Positions 19,320 through 27,093 of a DNA stretch of 64,000 nt are shown piece after piece. How positions within the stretch are numbered: position 1 is the stretch's first letter; each line of letters opens with the position of its first letter. The notes beneath the pieces were generated by a model. That model was not told the origin of the DNA. It saw nothing but the letters and a program-made list of their open reading frames with translations, and ran no database searches. The position numbers and the translations under genes are program-made. The DNA is from Pseudomonas sp. MWU16-30317. Lineage in GTDB: Bacteria > Pseudomonadota > Gammaproteobacteria > Pseudomonadales > Pseudomonadaceae. Where the stretch lies: NCBI RefSeq assembly GCF_020515695.1, contig NZ_JAIWJA010000006.1, positions 310,001 through 374,000 on the forward strand. Direction: 5' to 3'.

Positions 19320-20672
19320 TTGACGAATTTGGGTATTCCTTTGCACGCGCCATCCCCGGCCCGCCCACTGCTGCCTGCTGTACGCCCCTCGGCCTGTCCG
19401 GGGTTGCTGCGTATCGTCCAGGCGCTGGATGGCGGTATCTGCCGCATCAAGCTGCCCGGCGGCCTGCTGACGGCAGATCAGGCCGACGCCGTGGCGCTGG
19501 CGGCGCGGGCGTATGCTGGCGGGGTGATCGAAGCCACCAATCGCGCCAATCTGCAGATTCGCGGCATTGTCGCTGAACATGGGGCGATGGTCGAAGCGCT
19601 ATTGGCGGCGGGGCTCGGCCCCCGCCAGGCGGCTGGCGATGACGTGCGCAACGTGCTGCTGAGCCCGGCCGCCGGGCTCGACCGCCAGCAGTTGCTGGAT
19701 GTCAGGCCGCTGGCCGCACAGCTGCTTGCCAGCCTCGAGCAGGAACCACGCTTGCACGCCTTGTCGGCCAAGTTCGCGATCCAGCTCGACGGCGGCGAAG
19801 CGCTGGCGATGCTCGAGCATCATCACGATGTGTGGCTCTCGCCGGTGATGATCGCGGGGGCGAGCTGGATGGCCTTCGGGCTCGCCGGTTGTCCGGGCCA
19901 TGACCCGGCGCTGGGCGCCGTGCCGGCGATCAACGCGCATGCCTTGGTGCTGGCGGTGCTGGATGCCTTTCTGGCTCGTGCGACGCCTGAGCAGCATCGT
20001 CTGCGCGATCTGCTCACGGGCCCCGGCGCCACCGGGTTCGTGGCGGATCTGTCGGCCCGCCACCCTGACCTTGGTATCCGTACCGTGGCCTTTGACCGTG
20101 CGCCAACCACGGCAACGCCGATCGGTGTGCACGCTCAGCGCCAGCCTGGCCACTGCCTGGTCGTTGCTGGCGCCGCGCTTGGTCGCCTCGACGCGGAGCA
20201 GCTGCGCGGCGCCGCAGACCTGGCCCGGCGCCTGGGCGACGGCACCCTGCGCATCACCCCGTGGCAGGGCCTGTTGCTGCCCGCAATAGCCAGCGCCGAT
20301 GCCGCATCGGTGCAGCGATCACTGGCAGCGCTGGGCTGGCTGGTTGACCCGGCGCAACCGCTGGCCGCGCTGATCGCCTGCACCGGCTCGAGTGGTTGCG
20401 CCAGGGGCCTGGCCGACACCAAGGCCGATGCACAGCTTCTGGCGGCCACCTTGCACAACCCCGCCGCCGTGCACCTGAGCGGTTGCGCGCGCTCGTGCGC
20501 CGCCGCCCATGTAGCGCCGGCTACCCTGTTGGCCGTGGGCAACGGCTACTACGATCTTTATTTGCGCGATGCGACGCGGCCCGGTTTCGGCGCGTTGCAG
20601 GCCACCCATATCACTGTGCAGGAAGCTGGCGCCTTGCTGGATGCCCGCTTACGGAGCAATACCCATGATTGA
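19320..20672 (+). CDS. cobG: Precorrin-3B synthase CobG
   Basis: About 450 residues of the nitrite/sulfite reductase-like family. The iron-sulfur/siroheme-type motif CTGSSGCARG with VHLSGCARSC supplies four cysteines near residues 355-395. The enzyme uses oxygen to hydroxylate C20 and form the ring-A lactone, marking an aerobic pathway. The start is uncertain: no ATG precedes the conserved RPSACPGLLRIVQALDGG block, and I use the TTG at 19320; another TTG seven codons on is possible. Its stop lies eight bases inside cobH, so translation is coupled. Confidence 0.92.
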   Translation: MTNLGIPLHAPSPARPLLPAVRPSACPGLLRIVQALDGGICRIKLPGGLLTADQADAVALAARAYAGGVIEATNRANLQIRGIVAEHGAMVEALLAAGLGPRQAAGDDVRNVLLSPAAGLDRQQLLDVRPLAAQLLASLEQEPRLHALSAKFAIQLDGGEALAMLEHHHDVWLSPVMIAGASWMAFGLAGCPGHDPALGAVPAINAHALVLAVLDAFLARATPEQHRLRDLLTGPGATGFVADLSARHPDLGIRTVAFDRAPTTATPIGVHAQRQPGHCLVVAGAALGRLDAEQLRGAADLARRLGDGTLRITPWQGLLLPAIASADAASVQRSLAALGWLVDPAQPLAALIACTGSSGCARGLADTKADAQLLAATLHNPAAVHLSGCARSCAAAHVAPATLLAVGNGYYDLYLRDATRPGFGALQATHITVQEAGALLDARLRSNTHD

Positions 20673-21291
20673 TTACATCCGCGACGGTCAGGAGATCTAT
20701 CGCAACTCCTTCGCCATCATCCGCGCCGAAGCCGACCTGAGTGGCATTCCGAGCGATCTCGAAAAACTCGCCGTGCGGGTGATCCACGCTTGCGGCATGG
20801 TCGAAGTGGTGGCGGATCTGCGTTTTTCGCCAGGCGCCGGCAAGGCCGGGCGTGATGCCATCGCGGCGGGCGCACCGATCCTGTGCGATGCGCGGATGGT
20901 TGCCGAGGGCATCACCCGCGCGCGGTTGCCGGCCAACAACGAGGTGATCTGCACCCTCAAGGACGATAGCGTGCCCGAACTGGCCCGAGAGCTTGGCAAT
21001 ACACGCTCGGCGGCGGCCTTGGAACTGTGGCGTCCGCACCTGGCCGGCAGTGTGGTAGTGATCGGCAACGCCCCCACGGCGCTGTTCTATCTGCTGGAGA
21101 TGATCGACGCCGGCGCACCCAAACCGGCGCTGATCCTGGGCTTCCCGGTGGGCTTTGTCGGTGCGGCGGAATCCAAGGCCATGCTCGCCGCCGACAGCCG
21201 CGGCGTGCCCTTCGTGGTGGTCAATGGCCGCCGCGGTGGCAGCGCCATGGCCGCCGCCGCCGTCAACGCCCTGGCCACGGAGGTCGAATGA
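20665..21291 (+). CDS. cobH: Precorrin-8X methylmutase CobH
   Basis: 208 residues from the ATG at 20665 with GGAG about nine bases upstream. The family start MIDYIRDGQEIYRNSFAIIRAEAD, the catalytic-histidine region RVIHACGMVE near residue 45, and GFPVGFVGAAESK near 165 are all present. It moves the C11 methyl to C12, giving hydrogenobyrinate. Overlaps cobG by eight and cobI by four bases. Confidence 0.97.
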   Translation: MIDYIRDGQEIYRNSFAIIRAEADLSGIPSDLEKLAVRVIHACGMVEVVADLRFSPGAGKAGRDAIAAGAPILCDARMVAEGITRARLPANNEVICTLKDDSVPELARELGNTRSAAALELWRPHLAGSVVVIGNAPTALFYLLEMIDAGAPKPALILGFPVGFVGAAESKAMLAADSRGVPFVVVNGRRGGSAMAAAAVNALATEVE

Positions 21292-22034
21292 TGTCGGGTG
21301 ATGTCGTCAAGCGCGGTCGCTTGCTGGGGCTGGGCGTCGGCCCGGGCGATCCGGAGCTGATCACGGTCAAGGCCCTGCGCCTGCTGCGTGAGTCTCCGGT
21401 GATTGGCTATTTCGTCGCCAAGGGCAAAAAGGGCAACGCCTTCGGCATCATCGAAGGCCACTTGCAGCCGGCTCAAACGTTGCTGCCGCTGGTGTACCCG
21501 GTGACTACCGAAGCACTGCCCGCGCCGCTGTCCTACGAGCAGGTCATCAGTGATTTCTACGACCAGGCCAGCGCTCAGGTGGCCGCGCATCTGGATGCTG
21601 GTCGCGATGTGGCGGTGATCTGTGAGGGTGATCCGTTTTTCTATGGCTCGTACATGTACCTGCATGATCGTCTGGCTGAGCGCTACGACGCCGAGGTGAT
21701 CCCTGGGGTCTGCTCGATGCTCGGTGGCGCTTCGGTGCTGGGAGCGCCGCTGGTGTATCGCAATCAGAGCCTGTCGGTGCTCTCCGGCGTGCTGCCCCAT
21801 GACGATCTCAAGCGCCGCCTGGCCGATGCCGACGCGGCAGTGATCATGAAGCTGGGGCGCAATTTCCCCAAGGTGCGCGCAGTGCTCGCCGAGTTGGGCA
21901 TGGCCGGGCGGGCGCTGTATGTCGAGCGCGCGACCATGGCCAATCAGAAGATCGTCGCGCTGGACGAGGTCGATCCAATGTCGTCGCCGTACTTCTCGCT
22001 GATCATCGTGCCGGGTGAACGGTGGCAGGGGTGA
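21288..22034 (+). CDS. cobI: Precorrin-2 C20-methyltransferase CobI
   Basis: 248 residues if started at the first of two adjacent ATGs (21288 or 21291); the longer open frame upstream lies over cobH and is not used. Tetrapyrrole-methylase motifs are GLGVGPGDPELITVKALRLL at the N-terminus, and CEGDPFFYGSYMYLHDRL near residue 110. It makes precorrin-3A. Stop and next start overlap by one base (TGATG). Confidence 0.96.
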   Translation: MMSGDVVKRGRLLGLGVGPGDPELITVKALRLLRESPVIGYFVAKGKKGNAFGIIEGHLQPAQTLLPLVYPVTTEALPAPLSYEQVISDFYDQASAQVAAHLDAGRDVAVICEGDPFFYGSYMYLHDRLAERYDAEVIPGVCSMLGGASVLGAPLVYRNQSLSVLSGVLPHDDLKRRLADADAAVIMKLGRNFPKVRAVLAELGMAGRALYVERATMANQKIVALDEVDPMSSPYFSLIIVPGERWQG

Positions 22035-23719
22035 TGGCGCCTGCGATCGTCATTCTGGGCGCTGGCGCGCTGGCGACGGCGCAGCGTCTGCAAGGGCTTT
22101 ATCCACAGGCGCGAATTCATGGGCTGGCCGGGCGCGTCGACGACGCCGACGTAGCGTACAGCGATTTCGGCGCCACCCTGCGCGCGCTGTATCAGAGCGA
22201 TACGCCGATCATCGCCTTGTGCGCGGCGGGTATCGTCATCCGCAGCCTGGCCGGCGTGTTGCTGGAAAAGGGCGCCGAGCCGCCGGTGCTGGCCGTTGCC
22301 GAAGACGCCAGCGCGGTGGTGCCGCTGCTCGGTGGGCTGGCGGGGGTCAATGTCATGGCGCGGGCGATCGCCGAGCACCTGCAGGTCAATGCCGCGATCA
22401 CCACCAGCGGCGAACTGCGCTTTGGCACCTGTCTGCTCAATCCGCCCGAGGGCTACGCGCTGGAGGATCTGGGGCAGGGCAAGCGTTTCGTGTCCGATCT
22501 GCTGGCGGGTGAGTCGGTGAGGGTCGAGGGCGAGGCGCCCTGGCTGGCTGAAGCGCGGCTGCCGCTGGATGACCAGGCACGCCTGACCATCCGCGTGGCC
22601 AGCCAGGCGCACGCACCGGCGGCGGATGAACTGTTGATCTATCCGCGCAACGTGTTGGTGGCGGTGAGTGCCGACGCCGAGGATATCGTTGCGACGGTCA
22701 CCCAGGCCCTGCAGGCGGCCGGCCTGGCGAGGCCGGCCTTGGCGTGCCTGCTGGCCGCTGAAACGCAGATGGCCGACGTGGCATTGCAGGGCGCCGCGCA
22801 GACGCTGGGTGTGCCGCTGCGCTTTGCCGGCGGTGCAACCCCGCGCGCGTTGGTCGAGCAGGCGCTGGGCCTCGAGCCTATGCAGGTCGGTGCGCATTGC
22901 GCCGTGGGTGTCGCCGCGCTGCCGATCGAGCTCGCTACCGTCGGCCGGTCGCGCGGGCGGCTGGCGGTCATCGGCCTGGGGCCAGGCGCCGCCGAGCTGA
23001 TGGTGCCTGCGGTCAAGGCCGAGCTGGCGCGTGCTGACGATATCCTCGGCTACGAAACCTATGTGCGTATGGCGGGGCCCTTCCGTGCCGATCAGGTGCT
23101 GCATTGCACCGATAATCGCGAAGAAATGCAGCGCGCCCGGCATGCGTTCGAGCTGGCCGCGCAGGGCCGCTCGGTGGTGGTAGTGTCGTCGGGTGATCCC
23201 GGGGTGTTCGCCATGGCTGCGGCGGTGCTCGAAGCGCTGCATGAAGCGGGTCGCCCGGACTGGCATCAGGTCGATCTGCAGATGCTGCCGGGGGTGTCCG
23301 CCTCGTTGGCGACGGCCGCGCTGGCCGGTGCGCCGCTGGGGCATGATTTCTGCGTGATGTCGCTGTCGGATAATCTCAAGCCGTGGTCGATCATCGAGAC
23401 GCGTCTGGAGCTGGCCTGTCAGGCCGATCTGGCGCTGGCCTTCTACAACCCGATCTCCAAGGCGCGGCCGCTGCAACTGGGTAAGGCGCTGGACATCGTC
23501 CGTCGCCATCGCGCGCCGCACACGCCGGTGACACTGGGCCGGGATGTCGGGCGGCCGGGGCAGCGTTTGAGTATCACGACGCTGGGCGAGCTGACGGTGG
23601 ATCAAGTCGACTCGCGGACCATGGTGCTGGTCGGCTCGTCGACCACCTGCACCTTCGCCAAGGCCGATGGCGGACAGTGGGTCTACACCCCGCGCTGGTA
23701 CCCGCACAAGCCGGGATGA
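22034..23719 (+). CDS. cobJ: CbiG-CobJ fusion: precorrin-5A-type lactone hydrolase / precorrin-3B C17-methyltransferase
   Basis: 561 residues combining two activities. Residues 1-190 match the CbiG N-terminal and middle domains (FGATLRALYQSDTPIIALCAAGIVIR). Residues 195-305 match the CobE/CbiG C-terminal domain (ACLLAAETQMADVALQGAA, then LGVPLRF). Residues 310-560 are the CobJ methylase (LAVIGLGPGAAELM, then VVVVSSGDPGVFAMA). CobJ contracts the ring while methylating C17; CbiG opens the resulting lactone. ATG at 22034; a GTG four codons earlier is the alternative. It ends the plus-strand cobalamin operon. Confidence 0.94.
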   Translation: MAPAIVILGAGALATAQRLQGLYPQARIHGLAGRVDDADVAYSDFGATLRALYQSDTPIIALCAAGIVIRSLAGVLLEKGAEPPVLAVAEDASAVVPLLGGLAGVNVMARAIAEHLQVNAAITTSGELRFGTCLLNPPEGYALEDLGQGKRFVSDLLAGESVRVEGEAPWLAEARLPLDDQARLTIRVASQAHAPAADELLIYPRNVLVAVSADAEDIVATVTQALQAAGLARPALACLLAAETQMADVALQGAAQTLGVPLRFAGGATPRALVEQALGLEPMQVGAHCAVGVAALPIELATVGRSRGRLAVIGLGPGAAELMVPAVKAELARADDILGYETYVRMAGPFRADQVLHCTDNREEMQRARHAFELAAQGRSVVVVSSGDPGVFAMAAAVLEALHEAGRPDWHQVDLQMLPGVSASLATAALAGAPLGHDFCVMSLSDNLKPWSIIETRLELACQADLALAFYNPISKARPLQLGKALDIVRRHRAPHTPVTLGRDVGRPGQRLSITTLGELTVDQVDSRTMVLVGSSTTCTFAKADGGQWVYTPRWYPHKPG

Positions 23720-23741
23720 ATTGCCTGACAGGGAAGTCCTT

Positions 23742-23755
23742 ACCGATTCATCGGT
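23742..23755. terminator. Short hairpin after cobJ
   Basis: ACCGAT-TC-ATCGGT is a perfect 6-bp stem 22 bases after the cobJ stop. There is no T-run, so it may be a weak terminator or an operator for the next gene. Confidence 0.3.
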
Positions 23756-23771
23756 GAGGCCGACCCTTATA

Positions 23772-23823
23772 CCTTGAGGTTGCCGCGCTGCAAGGCGCTG
23801 CTCACTGCTCAACTACCTCAAGG
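23772..23823 (+). promoter_or_regulatory. Long-range hairpin that would cover the ribosome site of the first paralog gene
   Basis: CCTTGAGG at 23772-23779 pairs perfectly with CCTCAAGG at 23816-23823. The pairing continues to GTTG/CAAC across a two-base bulge. The right arm contains AAGG of the Shine-Dalgarno (AAGGA at 23820-23824), 11 bases before the ATG at 23836, so folding would block translation. Confidence 0.5.
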
Positions 23824-23827
23824 ATTC
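23818..23827 (+). promoter_or_regulatory. RsmA/RsmE-like site over the ribosome site of paralog 1
   Basis: TCAAGGATTC matches the RsmE consensus (A/U)CANGGANG(U/A) in the first eight positions. It includes the Shine-Dalgarno GGA, so a bound Rsm protein would repress translation. Inference only. Confidence 0.4.
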
Positions 23828-23835
23828 GACTCATC

Positions 23836-24612
23836 ATGGATATTCAAGAACGCGTACAACTGCTCTCCAACCTCGACGTCGTAGTACCGGCCGCTCCTGC
23901 GGTGGTCATGGGCCGCAGCGTCGTTGCGCCAGAGCCGATCAAAGGCACCGGTGAGTGTGGCTTGATCGTTGGTTCGGCCATGCATGGCTGCATCGACGGC
24001 CTGACCGTTGCCAACAAGTATGCTGTGGTCAATTCGCAGTTGCTGGCCGAGCGCGCTGCCAGCGCCAAGTTCGATAACGAGACGCAGCCCAAGGAGTGGT
24101 TCAAGCGTTATCTGGACGTCCTGCGTATCTGCGGCTGGACCACTCAAGGCAGCGAATTCAACACCTACAGCAGTGCTCAGGTAGACGAGACTGTCGAGCA
24201 AGTCACCCTGTCGATCATCCGTTCGCTGGGCGGCGGCAATAGCAAAGCCTACTGCCGTGTCATTGCCGGCTCGTTCGGCGCGCTGCGCGCCAACGCCCGG
24301 GTCAGCAGCCGCTTTCATGCCTCCACCACCAAGACCGGTTCGGCCAAGTTCCGCATCCTGCCGTGCATGCAAACTGCGGACGAGCACGTGGTCATGGTAC
24401 TGACGTCGATGCAGGCCGCGACCAAGGACGGGCACATCGAGAGCCAGACGCCGGGCCGCTTCTGGGAGCGCACTGTGCATCAGACCGACATCCGCTACGC
24501 GGCCGCCGAGTGCATGCTCAACATGCAGGTCTACAACGGCGCCAAGGCGCAGATCGAGAAGAAGCTGGCAGGTAATACCGCGAACCTGATCGACGCGCTC
24601 GATCTGGATTGA
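23836..24612 (+). CDS. Paralog 1 of an unrecognised five-gene family
   Basis: 258 residues, ATG at 23836 with AAGGA 11 bases upstream. I do not recognise the family. There is no signal peptide or membrane segment. A central helical block, NKYAVVNSQLLAERAASAKF, is followed by W88-x11-G100-W101 (KEWFKRYLDVLRICGW). The C-terminal half alternates beta-like stretches (AKFRILPCMQTADEHVVMVLTSM) with a closing helix (AAECMLNMQVYNGAKAQIEKKL). The same order of elements occurs in the next four genes, so these are ancient tandem duplicates. It follows cobJ by 116 bases with its own leader hairpin, so it probably starts a new transcription unit. Function unknown; the soluble, cofactor-free look suggests a structural or binding protein, but that is a guess. 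Confidence 0.85.
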   Translation: MDIQERVQLLSNLDVVVPAAPAVVMGRSVVAPEPIKGTGECGLIVGSAMHGCIDGLTVANKYAVVNSQLLAERAASAKFDNETQPKEWFKRYLDVLRICGWTTQGSEFNTYSSAQVDETVEQVTLSIIRSLGGGNSKAYCRVIAGSFGALRANARVSSRFHASTTKTGSAKFRILPCMQTADEHVVMVLTSMQAATKDGHIESQTPGRFWERTVHQTDIRYAAAECMLNMQVYNGAKAQIEKKLAGNTANLIDALDLD

Positions 24613-24621
24613 TGCTTTCGT

Positions 24622-24648
24622 ACCAGCCCGGTGAACCATCGGGCTGGT
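24622..24648 (+). terminator. Hairpin between paralogs 1 and 2
   Basis: ACCAGCCCG, a nine-base loop, then CGGGCTGGT: a perfect 9-bp stem starting nine bases after the stop of paralog 1 and ending just before the start region of paralog 2. No T-run follows, so it is more likely a message-stabilising or attenuating hairpin than a full terminator. Confidence 0.55.
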
Positions 24649-24654
24649 GACGTT

Positions 24655-25326
24655 ATGACAGCTTTGGAATTGCCTATGTCTGATGAAGCGCTACATGCCG
24701 AGGCAGTCGGGTCGGTGATCCTCCTGACGCACCACGGTCGGTCTGACTCCTCCGTGCTCGATATACGTCCTGCCTTGCTGGCCGCTCATTTGAGTGCCGC
24801 CAAGTTGCATAGCGATACTCACGAGCTGCATTGGAAGGGTGAATTCCATCGCGTGCTGGGTTTGCTGGGCTGTCGCCAGACTTCCCATACCCACCATGAT
24901 GGCCTAAGTTTTAGCCGAGCGGGCTGGGTGGTTCATGATCTTTTGAGGATCGGCATCGCCAAACAGCTCCCAGTGGCCATGCGCCGCCCTGTCCGGCAGG
25001 CGTTGGCGACGGTCGCTGCAGCGCCCGATAGCTCCCCAGGTCTGCAGGTATTGCATGCCAACAGCTGGCGTGGCACTGCACTGGACCTGCAGGTGGTGTT
25101 GCTTGAAACAGCTGGCCGCCTGATTACATTTGGCATCGGCTTTCAGAGCCCCGAGCCTGTTCCCGAGAGATGGCTCAGCCATCACTTCAACGCAACTCGT
25201 GGCAAAGCCTTTGTTTACACGTGGACCACCACGTCGATATTTTCCCGCGAGTTATACGAACCATTCGCACAGGGCCTGAAAATTCGGCTGGGCGATCGCC
25301 TCCATACACACATCGCTGCATTCTAG
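24655..25326 (+). CDS. Paralog 2 of the five-gene family (shortest)
   Basis: 223 residues from the ATG at 24655; the ATG at 24676 (MSDEALHAEAVG) is an equally possible start, as neither has a strong ribosome site. It carries the shared core W60-x11-G72-C73 (HELHWKGEFHRVLGLLGC), with cysteine in place of the tryptophan kept in the other four. The beta-like C-terminal region is GTALDLQVVLLETAGRLITFGIGF, and the closing helix ELYEPFAQGLKIRL. The N-terminal part before the core is shorter than in the others. Soluble; no known domain recognised. Most divergent member, possibly changing function. Confidence 0.78.
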   Translation: MTALELPMSDEALHAEAVGSVILLTHHGRSDSSVLDIRPALLAAHLSAAKLHSDTHELHWKGEFHRVLGLLGCRQTSHTHHDGLSFSRAGWVVHDLLRIGIAKQLPVAMRRPVRQALATVAAAPDSSPGLQVLHANSWRGTALDLQVVLLETAGRLITFGIGFQSPEPVPERWLSHHFNATRGKAFVYTWTTTSIFSRELYEPFAQGLKIRLGDRLHTHIAAF

Positions 25327-25390
25327 CGGGGCGCGTGCGCCAGCCGGAATGGGCTTTCATACGCGAAATCATGACGATTCGCGTTTTTCT

Positions 25391-25400
25391 ACAAGGAATT
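25391..25400 (+). promoter_or_regulatory. RsmA/RsmE-like site at the ribosome site of paralog 3
   Basis: ACAAGGAATT, preceded by T, matches (A/U)CANGGANG(U/A) at nine of ten positions and the CsrA SELEX core UACARGGA fully. It contains the Shine-Dalgarno AAGGA, eight bases before the ATG at 25406. Confidence 0.5.
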
Positions 25401-25405
25401 TTCTT

Positions 25406-26218
25406 ATGCAATTCGCACCTGTCTCTCTGTCCCAAATGAAAGATCAGTTGGCCCAGCTTGAAGCTTACGAGCTACCTCAGGCCCCGGCGCCCGTCGCTAC
25501 GTCGCGATCGTCAATGGGCGCCCGCAGTTTTGCCGCAGGGACTACCAGCCCGGACGCGGCGGTCGTTTGCAATGGTGTAGTTTCGTTCGTCAGCGGCATG
25601 AGCGAACAGAACAAGGCGGATGTGCGCAACAGCTACCTGTACGCCAGCCTGGTGGCTTCCAAGCAATTCCCGAAGGAAGAGGATGGCGCCAAGTGGTACG
25701 AGCTGTTTGCCAAGGTGATGAACGAATTGGGTTGGACCTTCATCAACAAGCGTTACTCGCGCTTCAGCTCCCAGGACACGTCGCTGAGTATGGATCAGGT
25801 AGGCCTGCAGGTCATCGGTTCGCTGGTGGCCAGCGCGGCGTTGCCCGGTGCCATCGGGCCAGCCCTGTTGAAAGCGGCGGGTACGGCGTTGGATGGTCTG
25901 AAAAAAACCGGCAATGAAAAACCGATCAACCTGTTCAATCGCAACGCCAGCAAGCCTGGTGGCGGCCAGTTCACGTTGAGTGCCTGTGCCGAAGACGATG
26001 AGGGCGAAGTGATCATGGCCTTCGGCGCCGTTCACTGTCAGTCCGCAGACAGCAAGGGCAGCGTGCTGTTCGTCAACTGGAACAACGCGTCTTCGCAAAT
26101 CTATACCGGCGATGCACGCATGGTGCTCAACCCGCTGGTTTACACCATGGCACGAGACCTGGTGCTCAAGCGCCTGGGGCAGAACATCGAGTCGGCGATC
26201 GCCAATTACGAAATTTGA
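25406..26218 (+). CDS. Paralog 3 of the five-gene family
   Basis: 270 residues from the ATG at 25406, which has AAGGA at eight bases; the frame is open 19 codons further up but without a site. The clearest member of the family: helix EQNKADVRNSYLYASLVASK, then W97-x11-G109-W110 (AKWYELFAKVMNELGW). A small-residue helical stretch follows (GSLVASAALPGAIGPALLKAAG, about 145-170), too interrupted to be a sure membrane segment. Next come GQFTLSACAEDDEGEVIMAFGAVHC and a closing helix MARDLVLKRLGQNIESAI. The N-terminal 60 residues are alanine/serine/proline-rich. Separated from paralog 2 by 79 bases and from paralog 4 by 65. No known function. Confidence 0.85.
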   Translation: MQFAPVSLSQMKDQLAQLEAYELPQAPAPVATSRSSMGARSFAAGTTSPDAAVVCNGVVSFVSGMSEQNKADVRNSYLYASLVASKQFPKEEDGAKWYELFAKVMNELGWTFINKRYSRFSSQDTSLSMDQVGLQVIGSLVASAALPGAIGPALLKAAGTALDGLKKTGNEKPINLFNRNASKPGGGQFTLSACAEDDEGEVIMAFGAVHCQSADSKGSVLFVNWNNASSQIYTGDARMVLNPLVYTMARDLVLKRLGQNIESAIANYEI

Positions 26219-26283
26219 CTGATTCGGCCAGACACGCAGCCGCTTACCGGGCTGCTGCGTGCCTGGATGCCCGAGGAAAACTT

Positions 26284-27093
26284 ATGCCAGATGCAAACTA
26301 CCAGGCGGTCATCAACGCCGGTTGCCTGTTATGGATGCCGACGATCAATGAGCAGGAATATCGTGACGTCATGACTTCGCTGCTTTACGTGCAGCTGGCC
26401 GCCAACAAGAAGCATCCATCCTTCACCGCGCCGGATCTGTGGCAGGAAGTCTTTATGGGGGCGCTCAAGCAGTTTGGCTGGGCGCCGCTGAAGGCGGGAT
26501 ATCGATCGCGTAGCGCCGACGCACATTTTCGCCTTGCTCAACTGATAGCCGCCGAGGACTTGCCCCTTACGCGCGGCCAACAGCAGGCAGGCGAACGCCT
26601 TTGTGCGTATGTGGCTTCGCTGCCTGGCACCGACAAGGCGTTGCAGGTATTGCAACGCAATATCGCCGGGTATGTGGGCATGGATGCGGTCGACGGCGGC
26701 GAAGCTGATGATAGCCACGCAGTGGATTTGCCTCGGCATTCGCTACCCGAGGTGGTCGCTGCAGAGCCCCAGGCGCCTGCGTCGGGACTGCGGGCGGCGC
26801 CTCGTCCGAGCCCGCATGCGGTGGTGGCGGTGCATGTCGGGATGATCCTGCCGGGGCGGCGAATCGAGTTGCTGACCGTGCAGTTCGCCACCCGTGAGCG
26901 CCTGGCCACGAACCTCTTCGAACAACAATTCGACGGCGCCAAGCTCATCGGCACTGTTCAGATCAAATCCTTCGTCGGCGAGCTTTCCGAGCTGCACTAC
27001 GCATCATTTCGCGAGCGTCTGGAGAGCCTCGTGGGCGAGCACCGGGCCAGGGAAGTCGTCGAGCGGTTACCGTTTCAGGAGTACACAGCATGA
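26284..27093 (+). CDS. Paralog 4 of the five-gene family
   Basis: 269 residues from the ATG at 26284, preceded by GAGG at seven bases; a longer TTG start at 26215 overlapping paralog 3 is less likely. The shared region is EQEYRDVMTSLLYVQLAANK followed by W53-x11-G65-W66 (DLWQEVFMGALKQFGW). A proline/alanine-rich linker lies around residues 160-190, then a beta-like segment HAVVAVHVGMILPGRRIELLTVQF and a terminal helix. The stop overlaps the start of paralog 5 by four bases (ATGA), so 4 and 5 are translationally coupled. Function unknown. Confidence 0.82.
   Translation: MPDANYQAVINAGCLLWMPTINEQEYRDVMTSLLYVQLAANKKHPSFTAPDLWQEVFMGALKQFGWAPLKAGYRSRSADAHFRLAQLIAAEDLPLTRGQQQAGERLCAYVASLPGTDKALQVLQRNIAGYVGMDAVDGGEADDSHAVDLPRHSLPEVVAAEPQAPASGLRAAPRPSPHAVVAVHVGMILPGRRIELLTVQFATRERLATNLFEQQFDGAKLIGTVQIKSFVGELSELHYASFRERLESLVGEHRAREVVERLPFQEYTA

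Noticed and set aside
21944..23812. A 622-codon open frame opposite cobI and cobJ
   Set aside because: Arg/Gln/His-rich translation without structure; the other strand carries clear methyltransferases with all motifs.
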